From positions 1 through 64,000 of the forward strand of contig JAUTXP010000054.1 in NCBI GenBank assembly GCA_030837965.1: a stretch of DNA of 64,000 nt, given 5' to 3'. Of the stretch, positions 54,071 to 63,610 are shown in pieces. Positions within the stretch are counted from its first letter, which is position 1. The number at the start of each line of letters is the position of its first letter. The notes beneath the pieces are model-generated. The model saw only the letters and a list, made by a program, of their open reading frames with translations. It made no database searches and was not told the origin of the DNA. This stretch comes from Acidimicrobiaceae bacterium (lineage in GTDB: Bacteria; Actinomycetota; Acidimicrobiia; Acidimicrobiales; JAUTXP01). Made by a program: the position numbers and the translations under genes.

Positions 54071-54373
54071 GCTCACGGGCATCTCGACCTGCTGCTCCTC
54101 GCCGTGCTCCGCCGCGGTGGTCCTCAGCACGGCTATGCCGTCATCGCCGGCCTACGGGAAGCCTCTGACGGTGCGTTCGACCTGCCTGAGGGCACGGTGT
54201 ATCCGGCGTTGCACAAGCTCGAGCGCGACGGCCTCGTACAGAGCGAGTGGTCGAGCGAGGACGGTCGCAAACGGCGTGTGTATGCGCTCACCGGGGCCGG
54301 GCGAACGGCACTGGTCGCCAGGAAGACGGAATGGGCGATGTTCAGGAGCGGCGTCGAGGCGGTGCTGGCATGA
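54068..54373 (+). CDS. PadR-family transcriptional regulator
   Basis: 101 residues: PadR winged helix 'LDLLLLAVLRRGGPQHGYAV' followed by 'GAFDLPEGTVYPALHKLERD' and 'GLVQSEWSSEDGRKRRVYAL'. It lacks a long C-terminal helix domain, so it is a subfamily-2 (short) member. ATGA overlap with the downstream membrane protein, its typical partner. Confidence 0.92.
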   Translation: MAHGHLDLLLLAVLRRGGPQHGYAVIAGLREASDGAFDLPEGTVYPALHKLERDGLVQSEWSSEDGRKRRVYALTGAGRTALVARKTEWAMFRSGVEAVLA

Positions 54374-55137
54374 CCGACCATGAGGCCATAGAGCGGTACC
54401 TCGATGAACTGCTGGTGCAGCTTCGAGGGTCGCCTCGGACCGTACGCCGCGCGCTCGCCGAAGCCGAGTCCCATCTCCACGAAGCCGTCGCCGCCGGGAT
54501 GGATGCGGACGAAGCGATCGGCCGGTTCGGCGGCGCGTCTGTCGTCGCAGCCGCGTCGAACCATGCCAGCGGGACGCCGCTGTCGGTCGTGATGCGCCAG
54601 CTCCTCTTGGCCGCGTGCCTGCTCTCCGCGATCGGGTTCACCGCCATCGGCGCCAGCGCGCTGATCAGCGGAGCCATGGACGCAGCGTTCGGACCGAGCT
54701 TCGTGGCCGGAGACCTGCCATCCATCACCTACACCGCAGCGCGGTGCGACGAGTACCGGCGTCTCGCACCCACGGAGCCCTCGTGCCGCGCCGCGGCGGC
54801 TCGTCACCACACCGACGAGGTGGAGACCACCGGGATCGCCAGCGGCGTAGTCGGCCTGGCGGGCTTCGGAGCGTGGGCGTTCCTCCGGCGCCGGTGGAGG
54901 GCCACACCGGCTACTGGCGCCCTTCCGCCGGCGCTGGTGCCTGGCGCCGGGGTGGCGGTGTTCGGCGTCGGCGCACTCGCCTTGGCAATCCAAGCGATGC
55001 AGAGCATCGGGTGGCACTCCACCTCGGGGCTCGGTCAATGGTTGAGCCAGGCCATGGTGTCGGGCGCCGTCGCTGCCGGGTTCTGCGTCACCCTGATCCG
55101 GACCTTGCGCCGATCGCCGGTCACCATCCTCGAATAG
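54370..55137 (+). CDS. HAAS-domain membrane protein, PadR partner
   Basis: 255 residues. The N-terminal helical part 'IERYLDELLVQLRGSPRTVR', 'ALAEAESHLHEAVAAGMDAD', 'EAIGRFGGASVVAAA' matches the HAAS/DUF1700-type signalling module often encoded after padR. Four membrane helices follow (about 78-100, 155-172, 190-212, 225-245) with an extracytoplasmic loop containing three Cys or charged positions. Probably acts with PadR in an envelope response; substrate unknown. Confidence 0.75.
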   Translation: MTDHEAIERYLDELLVQLRGSPRTVRRALAEAESHLHEAVAAGMDADEAIGRFGGASVVAAASNHASGTPLSVVMRQLLLAACLLSAIGFTAIGASALISGAMDAAFGPSFVAGDLPSITYTAARCDEYRRLAPTEPSCRAAAARHHTDEVETTGIASGVVGLAGFGAWAFLRRRWRATPATGALPPALVPGAGVAVFGVGALALAIQAMQSIGWHSTSGLGQWLSQAMVSGAVAAGFCVTLIRTLRRSPVTILE

Positions 55138-55519
55138 CGCGTTCAGCGCCGACCGGGCGCAAACGGCTGGCGTCTCACAGCGCGGCGGGTGAGACGTCCT
55201 CGACGTGGCGACTCCAAGCTGTCGGCGGGACTGTGCACGGATCGGTTCCACGAACGCACCTTCGAGCATGGCGCCGCCAGCGTGGGGCACTCTGTCGCGC
55301 AGCTCGGCCTTGTCCGGTGAGCACCACGAACCAACGCCGCCACTAGCAACATACCGCCAGGACGGGGGCTTGCCGCAAGCGACCCAAACGTGCTGACCAT
55401 GACTCGTCCGCTGCGCCGGTGACAGCCGGAACCTACGAAGCCAGGAGTTGTGGAATGCGTGTGGCGCCTTCGGCAGTCAGGTCCAACGGGTTCGGTGCCG
55501 CGTTCGCCGGGGAGCGGCG
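55138..55519. other. intergenic stretch without recognised gene
   Basis: Short frames on both strands give Arg/Pro/Ser-rich translations with no family resemblance. I see no strong hairpin. A GGAGCGG ribosome site at its end belongs to the monooxygenase. Confidence 0.5.
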
Positions 55520-56986
55520 ATGACCGAGCATGCGGTGGTAGTCGCAGGAGGGGGACCGACCGGGCTGATGTTGGCGGGCGAGCTGGCGTTGGCGGGTGTC
55601 GACGTTGTCATCGTTGAACGACGCGCCAATCAGGACGTCGACGGGTCTCGAGCTGGCGGGCTTCACTCCCGCAGCATCGAGGTGCTGGATCAGCGCGGCA
55701 TCGCGGAACGATTCCTCTCGGCCGGGCAGACGCATCCGGCCGTGGGCTTCGGCGGGAGCGTCTTGGACATCAGCGACTTTCCCACCCGCCACAACTATTT
55801 GCTCGCGCTCTGGCAGAGCCAGTTCGAGCCCATCCTGGCCGACTGGGTCGAGGAGCTCGGGGTTCCAACCCTTCGAAGCCGCGAGGTCGTGGGCTTGGCG
55901 CAGGACGACGCCGGCGTCGACGTGGAGTTGTCCACGGGCACGTCGCTCCGGGCCGAGTACCTCGTCGGCTGCGACGGCGGACGCAGCCTGGTCCGCAAGG
56001 CAGCGGGCATCGACTTCACCGGGCTGGACCCTTCGACGAGCTGGATGATCGCCGAGGTCGAGATGGACGAGGAGCCAGAGCCGGGCTTTCGTCGGGACAG
56101 CGTCGGCCAGCATGCCATCGGTCGCAGGCAGGACGGCGAGCAGGTTCGCGTCGTCCTCACCGAGCGGGACGTCGAACACTCCGGCGACCCCAGCATGGAC
56201 GAGCTTCGCGACGCGCTGGTCGCCGTCTACGGCACTGACTTCGGGCTTCGCCGCGCCAGTTGGATTTCTCGCTTCACGGACATGACGCGGCAGGCCGTTT
56301 CCTATCGCCGCGGCCGAGTCCTGCTGGCCGGGGACGCGGCCCACGTGCATCCCCCGCAGGGCGGCCAGGGCCTCAACACCGGCGTGCAGGATGCCGTGAA
56401 CCTGGGATGGAAGCTGGCCCAGGTGATCAAGGGGACGTCACCCGAGAGCCTGCTCGACACCTACCACGCCGAGCGGCATCCGGTCGGTGCGCGGGTGTTG
56501 CACAACACCAGGGCGCAAGTCGCACTCGGCAGCCCCGACGATCGTCACCAGGCCCTCCGCGACATCATGACCACGCTGCTGGGCATGGACGAGCCGCGCC
56601 GGCACATCGCGGCCATGCTCTCCGGCCTCGATATCCATTACGACCTCGGAGAGGGACACCCGCTGCTCGGGCGGCGCATGCCCGACCTCGACGTGCACAC
56701 TGCCGACGGGCCCACGCGCGTGTTCGCCCTGCTGCATGACGCCCGGCCCGTCCTCCTCAACCTCGGCGAGCGCGGGGACTTCGACATGTCTCCTTGGGCG
56801 GACCGAGTCCGGTTGGTCGACGCCCGGCACGACGGCGTGTGGGAGCTTCCGGTCCTTGGCGAGATCGCTGCGCCGCCGGCCGTGTTGATCCGGCCCGATG
56901 GACATGTCGCATGGGCAGGGGCCCTCACCGACGAAGCGCTGCCGCGGGCCTTCGCCACCTGGTTCGGAGCCGCGACTCCGGCCTAA
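55520..56986 (+). CDS. FAD-dependent aromatic monooxygenase (PheA/TfdB, rifampicin-monooxygenase-like)
   Basis: 488 residues, the length of group A flavoprotein hydroxylases. Motifs: FAD Rossmann 'VVVAGGGPTGLMLAGELALA' (5-24), 'GCDGGRSLVRKAAGIDF' (DG motif, about 151-167) and 'LLAGDAAHVHPPQGGQGLNT' (about 272-291, GD motif), with a thioredoxin-like C-terminal domain (about 390-485). They hydroxylate aromatic rings with NAD(P)H and O2. Rifampicin-inactivating enzymes are close relatives, but the substrate here is unproven. Start ATG 55520 follows GGAGCGG. Confidence 0.87.
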   Translation: MTEHAVVVAGGGPTGLMLAGELALAGVDVVIVERRANQDVDGSRAGGLHSRSIEVLDQRGIAERFLSAGQTHPAVGFGGSVLDISDFPTRHNYLLALWQSQFEPILADWVEELGVPTLRSREVVGLAQDDAGVDVELSTGTSLRAEYLVGCDGGRSLVRKAAGIDFTGLDPSTSWMIAEVEMDEEPEPGFRRDSVGQHAIGRRQDGEQVRVVLTERDVEHSGDPSMDELRDALVAVYGTDFGLRRASWISRFTDMTRQAVSYRRGRVLLAGDAAHVHPPQGGQGLNTGVQDAVNLGWKLAQVIKGTSPESLLDTYHAERHPVGARVLHNTRAQVALGSPDDRHQALRDIMTTLLGMDEPRRHIAAMLSGLDIHYDLGEGHPLLGRRMPDLDVHTADGPTRVFALLHDARPVLLNLGERGDFDMSPWADRVRLVDARHDGVWELPVLGEIAAPPAVLIRPDGHVAWAGALTDEALPRAFATWFGAATPA

Positions 56987-57011
56987 CCCCGTCCCGCCGC
57001 GGCGGGGTTTC

Positions 57012-57062
57012 CGTTCTGGGCACCTTTTCTTGTCGTATGGCAAAGAAAAGGTGCCCAGAACG
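57012..57062. repeat. palindromic element family A, copy 2 (possible bidirectional terminator)
   Basis: 20-bp perfect arms (57012-57031 and 57043-57062), loop GTCGTATGGCA. Nearly identical to 63536-63586, including the loop. Between the convergent monooxygenase and phoU genes. Confidence 0.8.
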
Positions 57063-57125
57063 GTGGGGCTGCGGGCGGCGTGGGGGCTGGGGGCTGGGGG
57101 CTGGGGGGGGTCGCAGGCGGACGCG

Positions 57126-57842
57126 TCACCCCTCCGGCGCGGACGGCCCGGGCGGGGCGGGCGGAGCGGGTTGCATGCGGTGGGGGTCGTCCGCGAACTC
57201 GCCGGTGACCATGAAGGCGACGCGCTCGCCGGTGTTCACAGCGTGGTCGGCGATGCGCTCGAAGTAGCGCCCCACCAGCGCGATCTGCACAGCGCGCTGC
57301 AACGCGGCCTCGTCGTGAACCTCGGTGGCGAAGATCACGCGGAACAGGTCCTTCTGGAGGTCGTCCATGGCGTCGTCCATGTCCCCAAGGGCGGCGGCGC
57401 GCGCCGGGTCGCGGCCGGCGAAGGCCTCGGTGGCCAGCTTGAGCTGGGCCGCGGCCTGCTCGCGCATGCGATGGATGAGGCCGCGCACCTTGGGCGCCAA
57501 CTCGTAGGGGTAGAGCCGTCGGGCTGCCTTGGCCACATTGACCATGAGGTCTCCGGCCCGCTCCAGCTCGTGGATGATGCGCAGGATGGTGACGAGGGTC
57601 CGCAGGTCGACGGCCATGGGCTGCTGACGGGCCAGCAGCAGGTACGTGCGCGACTCGATCGAGTGCATCAGGTCGTCGAGGGCGGCGTCGCCCGCGATGA
57701 CCCGCTCGGCCACGTTGAGGTCGGCGTCGAGGAAGGCGTCGGTCCCCTGCTGCACGGCCTCGCCGGCCATGGCCCCCAGCCGCACCACGTCCTCCTGAAG
57801 CTCTTGGAGCTCGTCGTGGAATGCCTTTCGCGTCTCGGTCAC
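57126..57842 (-). CDS. phoU: phosphate signalling regulator PhoU
   Basis: 238 residues of two PhoU three-helix repeats, each with an E/DxxxD metal motif: 'AVQQGTDAFLDADLNVAERV', 'LRTLVTILRIIHELERAGDL' and in repeat two 'RAVQIALVGRYFERIADHAV'. PhoU links the Pst transporter to the sensor kinase and lowers signalling when phosphate is plentiful. The tail (last 15 residues) is Pro-rich. Its GTG overlaps the response regulator stop (GTGA). Confidence 0.92.
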   Translation of the reverse strand: MTETRKAFHDELQELQEDVVRLGAMAGEAVQQGTDAFLDADLNVAERVIAGDAALDDLMHSIESRTYLLLARQQPMAVDLRTLVTILRIIHELERAGDLMVNVAKAARRLYPYELAPKVRGLIHRMREQAAAQLKLATEAFAGRDPARAAALGDMDDAMDDLQKDLFRVIFATEVHDEAALQRAVQIALVGRYFERIADHAVNTGERVAFMVTGEFADDPHRMQPAPPAPPGPSAPEG

Positions 57843-58552
57843 TCGCGCCCCTCTGCCCTGGTCTCGTAGCGGTAGCCCACGCCGCGGATGGTGGTGAGGC
57901 GGGTGGGCTTGCCCGGGTCCGATTCGATCTTGCCGCGGATGCGCTTGACGTGGACGTCGAGCGTCTTGGTGTCGCCCACGTAGTCCGGCCCCCACACCTC
58001 GTCGATGAGCTGCTCGCGGGTCAGGACCCGTCCTGCGTACTGCATCAGCAGATCGAGCAGCTCGTACTCCTTGCGAGGCAGCGCCACCAGCTCACCCCGC
58101 ACCGTCACCTCGCGGCGGGCGCCGTCGACGCGCACGTCGCCGATCTCCACCGTCTCACCCTCGATGGAGCCGACGCCCGCAGGCGCCCTTCGGAGCACGG
58201 CGCGCATGCGGGCCACCAGCTCGCGCAGCCCGTACGGCTTGGTGACATAGTCGTCGGCCCCCACCTCCAGGCCCACGACCGTGTCCAGCTCGGTGTCCTT
58301 GGCCGTCACCATGATCACCGGCGTGCGCGACTTGAGCCGGATCTGGCGACACACGTCGACGCCGGACATGCCGGGGAGCATGAGGTCGAGCAGGACGATG
58401 TCGGGCTGCACCACCTGGAAGAGGAGGAGGGCCTCGGGCCCGTCGCGGGCGACCTTGGTGATAAAGCCCTCACGCTTCAAGCCGACTTCCAGCGCCTCGA
58501 TGTAGGACTCCTCGTCCTCCACGATCAGGACCACAGGGCTCGACGCGCTCAT
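57839..58552 (-). CDS. regX3: OmpR/PhoB-family response regulator (RegX3-like)
   Basis: 237 residues: REC domain with 'LIVEDEESY', D56 in 'VLLDLMLPGMSG', Thr in 'VIMVTAKD' and Lys in 'DYVTKPYG'; winged-helix output from about 140 ('LPRKEYELLDLLMQYAGRVL', 'YVGDTKTLDVHVKRIRGKIE', 'IRGVGYRYE'). It would activate phosphate-starvation genes, starting with pstS. Overlaps the kinase and phoU by four bases each. Confidence 0.92.
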   Translation of the reverse strand: MSASSPVVLIVEDEESYIEALEVGLKREGFITKVARDGPEALLLFQVVQPDIVLLDLMLPGMSGVDVCRQIRLKSRTPVIMVTAKDTELDTVVGLEVGADDYVTKPYGLRELVARMRAVLRRAPAGVGSIEGETVEIGDVRVDGARREVTVRGELVALPRKEYELLDLLMQYAGRVLTREQLIDEVWGPDYVGDTKTLDVHVKRIRGKIESDPGKPTRLTTIRGVGYRYETRAEGRE

Positions 58553-59595
58553 GTCGACGGGCGCTGGGGCAGTCGAAGGGTGAACGTCGAGCCTTGGCCC
58601 TCCACCGACTCGACGAAGACCTCGCCACCATGGTTGACGGCGACGTGGCGCACGATCGACAGCCCGAGACCCGACCCGCCCGTGCGCCGGTCGCGGGCCC
58701 GGTCGACGCGGTAGAACCGCTCGAAGACGCGGTCGAGGTCCTTGGCCGGGATGCCCGCGCCGTGGTCCCGCACGGTTATCTCCACGAACAGCCCGTCCGT
58801 GCGCGACCCGACTTCGACGGACGAGCCCGCCTCTGAATACTTCACCGCATTGTCGAGCAGGTTGCCGATAGCGGACACCAGCTCGGTCGGTTCACCCCAC
58901 AGCGAGTCGCTCGAGGCTGTTACTTCGATGGCCACCTGGCGGCCCTCGGCCAGGGCTTGAACCCGTTGGGCCGCGGCATCGAGGATCTCGCCGACGGCAA
59001 TCCAGTCGGACGCCCGCTCGGCCGCGTGCTCGATTCGGCTGAGGTCGAGCAGGTCCTCGATGAGCGCTTGGGCGCGCGCCACCTCGGCCAGCATCCGGTC
59101 GGTGAGTCGGCCCACGACGTCAGGGTCGGTCTCGCCCTGGACCGCCTCGGCCAGGACGCCGAGCGCGCCGATCGGCGTGCGCAGTTCGTGGTTCACGTTG
59201 GCGACGAAGTCCCGGCGCACGCTTTCCAGTCGGGTGCGCTCCGATGTGTCCTCCAGGATGGCCACGGCCCCGCCCGCAGGCAGCGGCTCGGCCCGCACTT
59301 CGACCGTGCGCGGCGGCGGCCCGTGGAGCGTCACCACCTCGCGGCGGGGCCCGGCCACCGGCGGAGACAGGAGCGTGGCGAGGGCCCCCGTGATGATGGC
59401 GTCCGAGCCAACGTCGCCGACCGGGGCCGCGGCCCGCCGGTTGCGGAAGGACTCCACGCCCTTGTCGTCAACCACCACCACGCCGATGGGCAGGACGTCG
59501 AGCGCGGCCCGGAGCCGGCCGACGTCGGCGGCCAGTCTCTCAGCGCGGGCCAGGGCCACACCTCGTTCGTACTCCAAGTCGCGACGTCGCCTCAT
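58549..59595 (-). CDS. senX3: SenX3/PhoR-like sensor histidine kinase without membrane helices
   Basis: 348 residues: PAS-like sensor (about 28-120), HisKA with H136 in '[14 protein letters not shown]', and HATPase_c with '[15 protein letters not shown]', '[20 protein letters not shown]' and '[19 protein letters not shown]'. Unlike mycobacterial SenX3, which has two N-terminal helices, this protein begins with '[20 protein letters not shown]' and has no hydrophobic helix, so it should be cytoplasmic. It would sense phosphate through PstB/PhoU contact. ATGA overlap with pstB. Confidence 0.9.
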   Translation of the reverse strand: MRRRRDLEYERGVALARAERLAADVGRLRAALDVLPIGVVVVDDKGVESFRNRRAAAPVGDVGSDAIITGALATLLSPPVAGPRREVVTLHGPPPRTVEVRAEPLPAGGAVAILEDTSERTRLESVRRDFVANVNHELRTPIGALGVLAEAVQGETDPDVVGRLTDRMLAEVARAQALIEDLLDLSRIEHAAERASDWIAVGEILDAAAQRVQALAEGRQVAIEVTASSDSLWGEPTELVSAIGNLLDNAVKYSEAGSSVEVGSRTDGLFVEITVRDHGAGIPAKDLDRVFERFYRVDRARDRRTGGSGLGLSIVRHVAVNHGGEVFVESVEGQGSTFTLRLPQRPST

Positions 59596-60368
59596 CCGAA
59601 CCGCCCGGTGATGTACGCCTCGGTGCGCTCGTCGTCCGGCTTGGTGAAGATCTTGGACGTGGCGCCCATCTCCACGACCCGGCCCGGCTCGCCGGGCCCG
59701 CCGATGTTGAAGAAGGCGGTGACGTCGCTCACCCGCGCCGCCTGCTGCATGTTGTGGGTGACGATGACGATCGTGTAGTCGTCCTTGAGGTCGGTGATGA
59801 GGTCCTCGATGGTGAGGGTGGACACCGGGTCGAGGGCCGAGCAGGGCTCGTCCATCAACAGCACGTGGGGCTCCACGGCGATGGCGCGCGCGATGCACAG
59901 GCGCTGCTGTTGGCCGCCCGACAGGCCGGCGCCCGGGCGATTCAAGCGCGTCGACACCTCGTCCCACAGGCCCGCCAGCCGCAGCGACCGCTCCACCGCA
60001 TCGTCTATGGCGGACTTGCCCCGCACGCCGTTGAGCTTGAGGCCTGCGGCCACGTTGTCCCTGATCGACATGGTGGGGAACGGGTTGGGCCGCTGGAAGA
60101 CCATGCCGATGGAGCGGCGCACGTCGGTGGCGCTCACGCCGTCGCCGTAGATGTCCTCGCCGTCGAGCAGGACCTTGCCCTCCATGCGCGCCCCGGGCAC
60201 CACCTCGTGCATGCGGTTCAGCGTGCGGATGAACGTCGACTTGCCGCACCCCGACGGCCCGATCAGCGCGGTCACCTGTTTGGGCTCGATGGCCACGCTG
60301 ACGGATTCGATGGCCTTGTGAGACCCGAACCAGGCCGTGACGCCCTCCGCTTCGATCCGCTTGGACAT
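59592..60368 (-). CDS. pstB: phosphate ABC transporter ATPase PstB
   Basis: 258 residues: Walker A '[20 protein letters not shown]' (34-53), '[20 protein letters not shown]' Q-loop, signature '[19 protein letters not shown]', Walker B '[13 protein letters not shown]' and '[15 protein letters not shown]'. It powers PstAC. Four bases separate it from pstA. Confidence 0.95.
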   Translation of the reverse strand: MSKRIEAEGVTAWFGSHKAIESVSVAIEPKQVTALIGPSGCGKSTFIRTLNRMHEVVPGARMEGKVLLDGEDIYGDGVSATDVRRSIGMVFQRPNPFPTMSIRDNVAAGLKLNGVRGKSAIDDAVERSLRLAGLWDEVSTRLNRPGAGLSGGQQQRLCIARAIAVEPHVLLMDEPCSALDPVSTLTIEDLITDLKDDYTIVIVTHNMQQAARVSDVTAFFNIGGPGEPGRVVEMGATSKIFTKPDDERTEAYITGRFG

Positions 60369-60372
60369 TGGC

Positions 60373-61272
60373 TCAGTTCGCTTTCAACTGGCTGCGCCCG
60401 GCGACGACACGGGCCACGACGGTGAGGACGAGGACGATGGCGATGAGGGTGAGCGCGCCGGCCCAAGCCCGGCGCACGGCGACGTCGAAGGCCGACCCCG
60501 CCTGCTGGAACACGAACAGCGGCAGGCCGGACTGCGGCCCCTTGGCGGGCGACGTGCGGATGGCGTCGTAGCCGAAGGCGGTGAGCAGCAGCGGCGCCGT
60601 CTCCCCGGTGACGCGGGCCACGGCCAGCATGACCCCCGTGGTGATCCCGGCGGACGCGGTGGGCAGCACGACAGACACGACGGTCCGCCACCGGGGAATG
60701 CCCAGCGCGTAGCTCGCCTCCCGCAAGTTGTCGGGCACCAGCTTGAGCATCTCCTCGGCCGAGCGCACCACGACCGGCAGCATGAGCACGGCCAGCGCCA
60801 GACCCGCGGCCAGCCCGGAGAAGCCTCGGTGCAGGCCGAGCACCCAGAAGGCGAAGATGAATAGCCCGGCCACGATGGACGGGATGCCCGTCATGACGTC
60901 GATGAGGAACCGGACGGCGCTGCGCAGCGGGCCACGGCCGTACTCCACGATGTACACCGCGACCAGCAGGCCCAGCGGGATGGCGATGAGGCTGGCGATG
61001 AGCACCTGCTCCAGCGTGCCGATGATGGCGTGGTACGCGCCGCCGGTGCCATCCAGCGGCCCCACGCCCCGCATCGAGTGGGTGAGGAAGCTGCCGGTGA
61101 GCGCCTTCGACCCCTTCGAGATGGTGTAGCCCAGCACCAGCGCCAGCGGGATGAGGGCGATGACCACCGATGCCCCCAGCGCCGTGCAGGCGATGGCGTT
61201 GACCACGCTGCGGCGGCGTCGCGTCGAGGCGCTGACCACCCCGCCGAGGCCCACGCCCAGGGCCGCGCTCAC
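60373..61272 (-). CDS. pstA: phosphate ABC transporter permease PstA
   Basis: 299 residues, six membrane helices; family signs are '[20 protein letters not shown]', '[20 protein letters not shown]' and the EAA loop '[20 protein letters not shown]'. GTG start overlaps the pstC stop (GTGA). Pairs with PstC to form the channel. Confidence 0.93.
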   Translation of the reverse strand: MSAALGVGLGGVVSASTRRRRSVVNAIACTALGASVVIALIPLALVLGYTISKGSKALTGSFLTHSMRGVGPLDGTGGAYHAIIGTLEQVLIASLIAIPLGLLVAVYIVEYGRGPLRSAVRFLIDVMTGIPSIVAGLFIFAFWVLGLHRGFSGLAAGLALAVLMLPVVVRSAEEMLKLVPDNLREASYALGIPRWRTVVSVVLPTASAGITTGVMLAVARVTGETAPLLLTAFGYDAIRTSPAKGPQSGLPLFVFQQAGSAFDVAVRRAWAGALTLIAIVLVLTVVARVVAGRSQLKAN

Positions 61273-62240
61273 GGCCTGCCCTCGGCCGCGATGGCGCTGC
61301 GGTAGACCACGCCCCGGGCCACGACGTTCACGACCAGGGTGATGGCGAACAGCACCAGCCCGCTGGCGATGAGGGCCTCGCGCCCGTGGGCGCCCGACTC
61401 GCCGAACTTGGTGGCGATGTTGGCGGCGATGGTGTTGCCGCCCGGCTCCAGCACGTGGATGTCGACCTTGAAGCTGGCGGCCAGGACGAGGGCGATGGCG
61501 ATGGTCTCTCCCAAGGCCCGGCCCAGGCCGAGCATGACGGCGCCGACCACGCCGCCTCGGCTGTAGGGCAGCACGGCCAGGCGGATGGCCTCCCACCGGG
61601 TGGCGCCCAGGGCCAGCGCCGCCTCCCGGTCGGCGGTGGGCACCTGGCGGAACACCTCGCGGGCGATGGCGGCCACGATGGGCAGCACCATGATGGCCAG
61701 CACCACCGCGGCCGCGAACAGGGACCGGCCGTAGGTGTTGTTGCGGCTGTCGAACAGCGGGATGAACCCCAGCGTCCGGTCGAGGAAACGGCTGACCGGG
61801 ATGAGCCGGGGGACGAGGTAGTAGACGCCCCAAAGCCCGTACACCACGCTGGGCACGGCGGCCAGCAGGTCGACCAGATGGCCGACCCAGCGGCCCAGCG
61901 CCGGCGGCGCCAGCTCGGTGAGGAACAGGGCGGAGCCGAGGGCCACGGGCACGGCGAGGATGAGGGCGAGGACCGCCGACACGATGGTGCCGAAGGCCAG
62001 GGCGAGGATGCCGAAGGCCCTGCTCGGGTCGTCGGGGAACCACTCGCGCTCGGTCAGGAAGCGCCAGCCCGCCCGGTGGTAGGCGGGCGCGGCCCGGGCG
62101 ATCAAGAAGGCGGCGATGGCAACGATCAGCAGGAGCACCGCCACGCCCGCGGCGGTGGCGGCGGCGTGGAAAACCTGGTCGCCTCGTGGGTTCTGCCGGC
62201 GCGGCCGAACTGGCACGGCGGTGGCGTCGGTGGTCGTCAT
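61269..62240 (-). CDS. pstC: phosphate ABC transporter permease PstC
   Basis: 323 residues, six helices after a basic N-terminus. Signs: 'VFHAAATAAGVAVLLLIVAI', 'VDLLAAVPSVVYGLWGVYYL', the EAA loop 'TADREAALALGATRWEAIRL' and 'MLGLGRALGETIAIALVLAA'. The leader between pstS and pstC is 68 bp. Confidence 0.93.
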   Translation of the reverse strand: MTTTDATAVPVRPRRQNPRGDQVFHAAATAAGVAVLLLIVAIAAFLIARAAPAYHRAGWRFLTEREWFPDDPSRAFGILALAFGTIVSAVLALILAVPVALGSALFLTELAPPALGRWVGHLVDLLAAVPSVVYGLWGVYYLVPRLIPVSRFLDRTLGFIPLFDSRNNTYGRSLFAAAVVLAIMVLPIVAAIAREVFRQVPTADREAALALGATRWEAIRLAVLPYSRGGVVGAVMLGLGRALGETIAIALVLAASFKVDIHVLEPGGNTIAANIATKFGESGAHGREALIASGLVLFAITLVVNVVARGVVYRSAIAAEGRP

Positions 62241-62308
62241 GCGCGGGCAAACCTCTCGCCCGGAACGCTACCGGACGAGAGGTGCGAGGTCTCGGGTCGG
62301 GTCAGTGC

Positions 62309-63427
62309 TCAGGCGCCGATCGACTGGGCCGCCGTCTTGGCCTGCTCGCGCAGCGAGGAAGGCAGCGGCGCGTAGTACAGGCTCTCAGCCGTGGTCTGCC
62401 CGGCGGTGAGGGCATACAGGACGAAGGACTTGAGCAGCTTGGCCTTGGCCGCGTCGGCGGGCTTGCGGGGCACGATCACGAACGTGGTGGTCGAGATCGG
62501 GTAGGCCGACGCATCGGTGGGCTTGTAGTTGATCTTGACCTTGAGGTCGGACGGGACCTCGGCACCGGCCAGGGCGGCGGCGACCGCCGCGCCGTCGGGG
62601 CCGACGAACTGCCCCGCCTCGTTCTTGATCCTGGCGATGCCCAGCCCCGCGCCCTTGGCGAAGGAGACCTCGGAGTAGCCGATGGCCCCGTCCGTCTGCT
62701 TGACCGCACCACTCACGCCGTCGGAGCCCTTGGCCCCCTGGCCGGTGGGCCAGGGAACGTCCTTGCCCGAGCCCGCCGTCCACGTGCCGGGTCCGGCCGC
62801 GGTCAGGTAGGCGGTGAATGCGGCCGTCGTGCCCGAGCCGTCGGAGCGGTGGACGACCTGGATACCGGTCGAGGGCAGGCTGGCGCCGCTGTTGTCGGCC
62901 TTGATGGCGGCGTCGTCCCACTTGGTGATCTTGCCTGCGAAGATGCCCGCCAGCGTCTCAGGCGAGAGCTTCAGGTCCTTGACCGTGCTGAGGTTGTACT
63001 CGACCGCGATGCCGCCGGCCGACCACGGGATGTGGAGGACGGCGCCCGTCTTGGCGCTGGCCGCGGCCTCCTCGTCGGGCTTCATCGTGACATCGGAGCC
63101 CGCGAAGTCGACGGTGCCCGCGATGAACTGCTGGATGCCCGCGCCCGAGCCGACGCCCTGGTAGTTGACGGTCGCCCCCGGGCAGGCCGTCGCGTAGTCC
63201 TTGATCCACTGCTGGGCGATGGTCTGGACGAACGTGGAGCCCGCGCCCGAGATCGACCCGCTGGCGCAGTCGACCGTGGCCTTGGGCTCCGTGGTCGATC
63301 CCGACCCGGCCGCGCTGCCCGAGTTGTTGTCGCTGCCGCACGCGCCCGCGACCAGGGCGAGCAGCACCGCGGCGACGACGGCGGTGACGGGCGGCCGGCC
63401 ACGTCGTGAGATGAGGTTGTTGTTCAC
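62309..63427 (-). CDS. pstS: phosphate-binding lipoprotein PstS
   Basis: 372 residues: lipoprotein signal with LVAGAC (C30), then the phosphate-binding fold. Ligand motifs: 'ISGAGSTFVQTIAQQWIKDY', 'VGSGAGIQQFIAGTVDFAGS' (Ser/Asp of the phosphate site) and 'VVHRSDGSGTTAAFTAYLTA'. It is the first gene of the pst operon. GTG start is set by the lipoprotein signal and a TACGGT box 7 nt upstream; a longer frame reaching 63568 lies over a palindrome and is not coding. Confidence 0.93.
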   Translation of the reverse strand: MNNNLISRRGRPPVTAVVAAVLLALVAGACGSDNNSGSAAGSGSTTEPKATVDCASGSISGAGSTFVQTIAQQWIKDYATACPGATVNYQGVGSGAGIQQFIAGTVDFAGSDVTMKPDEEAAASAKTGAVLHIPWSAGGIAVEYNLSTVKDLKLSPETLAGIFAGKITKWDDAAIKADNSGASLPSTGIQVVHRSDGSGTTAAFTAYLTAAGPGTWTAGSGKDVPWPTGQGAKGSDGVSGAVKQTDGAIGYSEVSFAKGAGLGIARIKNEAGQFVGPDGAAVAAALAGAEVPSDLKVKINYKPTDASAYPISTTTFVIVPRKPADAAKAKLLKSFVLYALTAGQTTAESLYYAPLPSSLREQAKTAAQSIGA

Positions 63428-63434
63428 GCCGCCG

Positions 63435-63440
63435 ACCGTA
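63435..63440 (-). promoter_or_regulatory. TACGGT -10 box of pstS, leaderless arrangement
   Basis: On the minus strand TACGGT ends 7 nt before GTG 63427. No clear RegX3/Pho-box direct repeats were resolved by eye just upstream. Confidence 0.45.
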
Positions 63441-63535
63441 CGAAGGCAAGGTGGCGCGTCGGCATCGGCTGAGCAAACAACGGGTGAACACCCCGCAAAC
63501 AGTTGCGTCCGCCCCCCCGGCGCCCCCCGCCTTTC

Positions 63536-63586
63536 CGTTCTGGGCACCTTTTCTTGTCGTATGGCCAAGAAAAGGTGCCCAGAACG
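63536..63586. repeat. palindromic element family A, copy 3
   Basis: 20-bp perfect arms (63536-63555 and 63567-63586), loop GTCGTATGGCC. Between the GNAT gene end and the pst operon promoter, so it can stop read-through into pstS. Confidence 0.8.
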
Positions 63587-63610
63587 CTGTCCGGGGAGGG
63601 CTCGGCGGCG

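Noticed and set aside
46722-57000. The island extending to the monooxygenase gene
   Set aside because: No second copy of the 13-bp att sequence was seen after 46721, and the genes there resemble ordinary accessory chromosomal genes. A nested or older island cannot be excluded.
57037-57070. Peptide MAKKRCPER readable from family A palindromes
   Set aside because: The ATG lies in the hairpin loop and the peptide follows from the arm sequence; downstream frames differ between copies and there is no ribosome site.
63428-63568. Longer start for PstS inside the palindrome
   Set aside because: The lipoprotein signal begins at the GTG 63427; the upstream residues are encoded by the palindromic element and carry no signal features.
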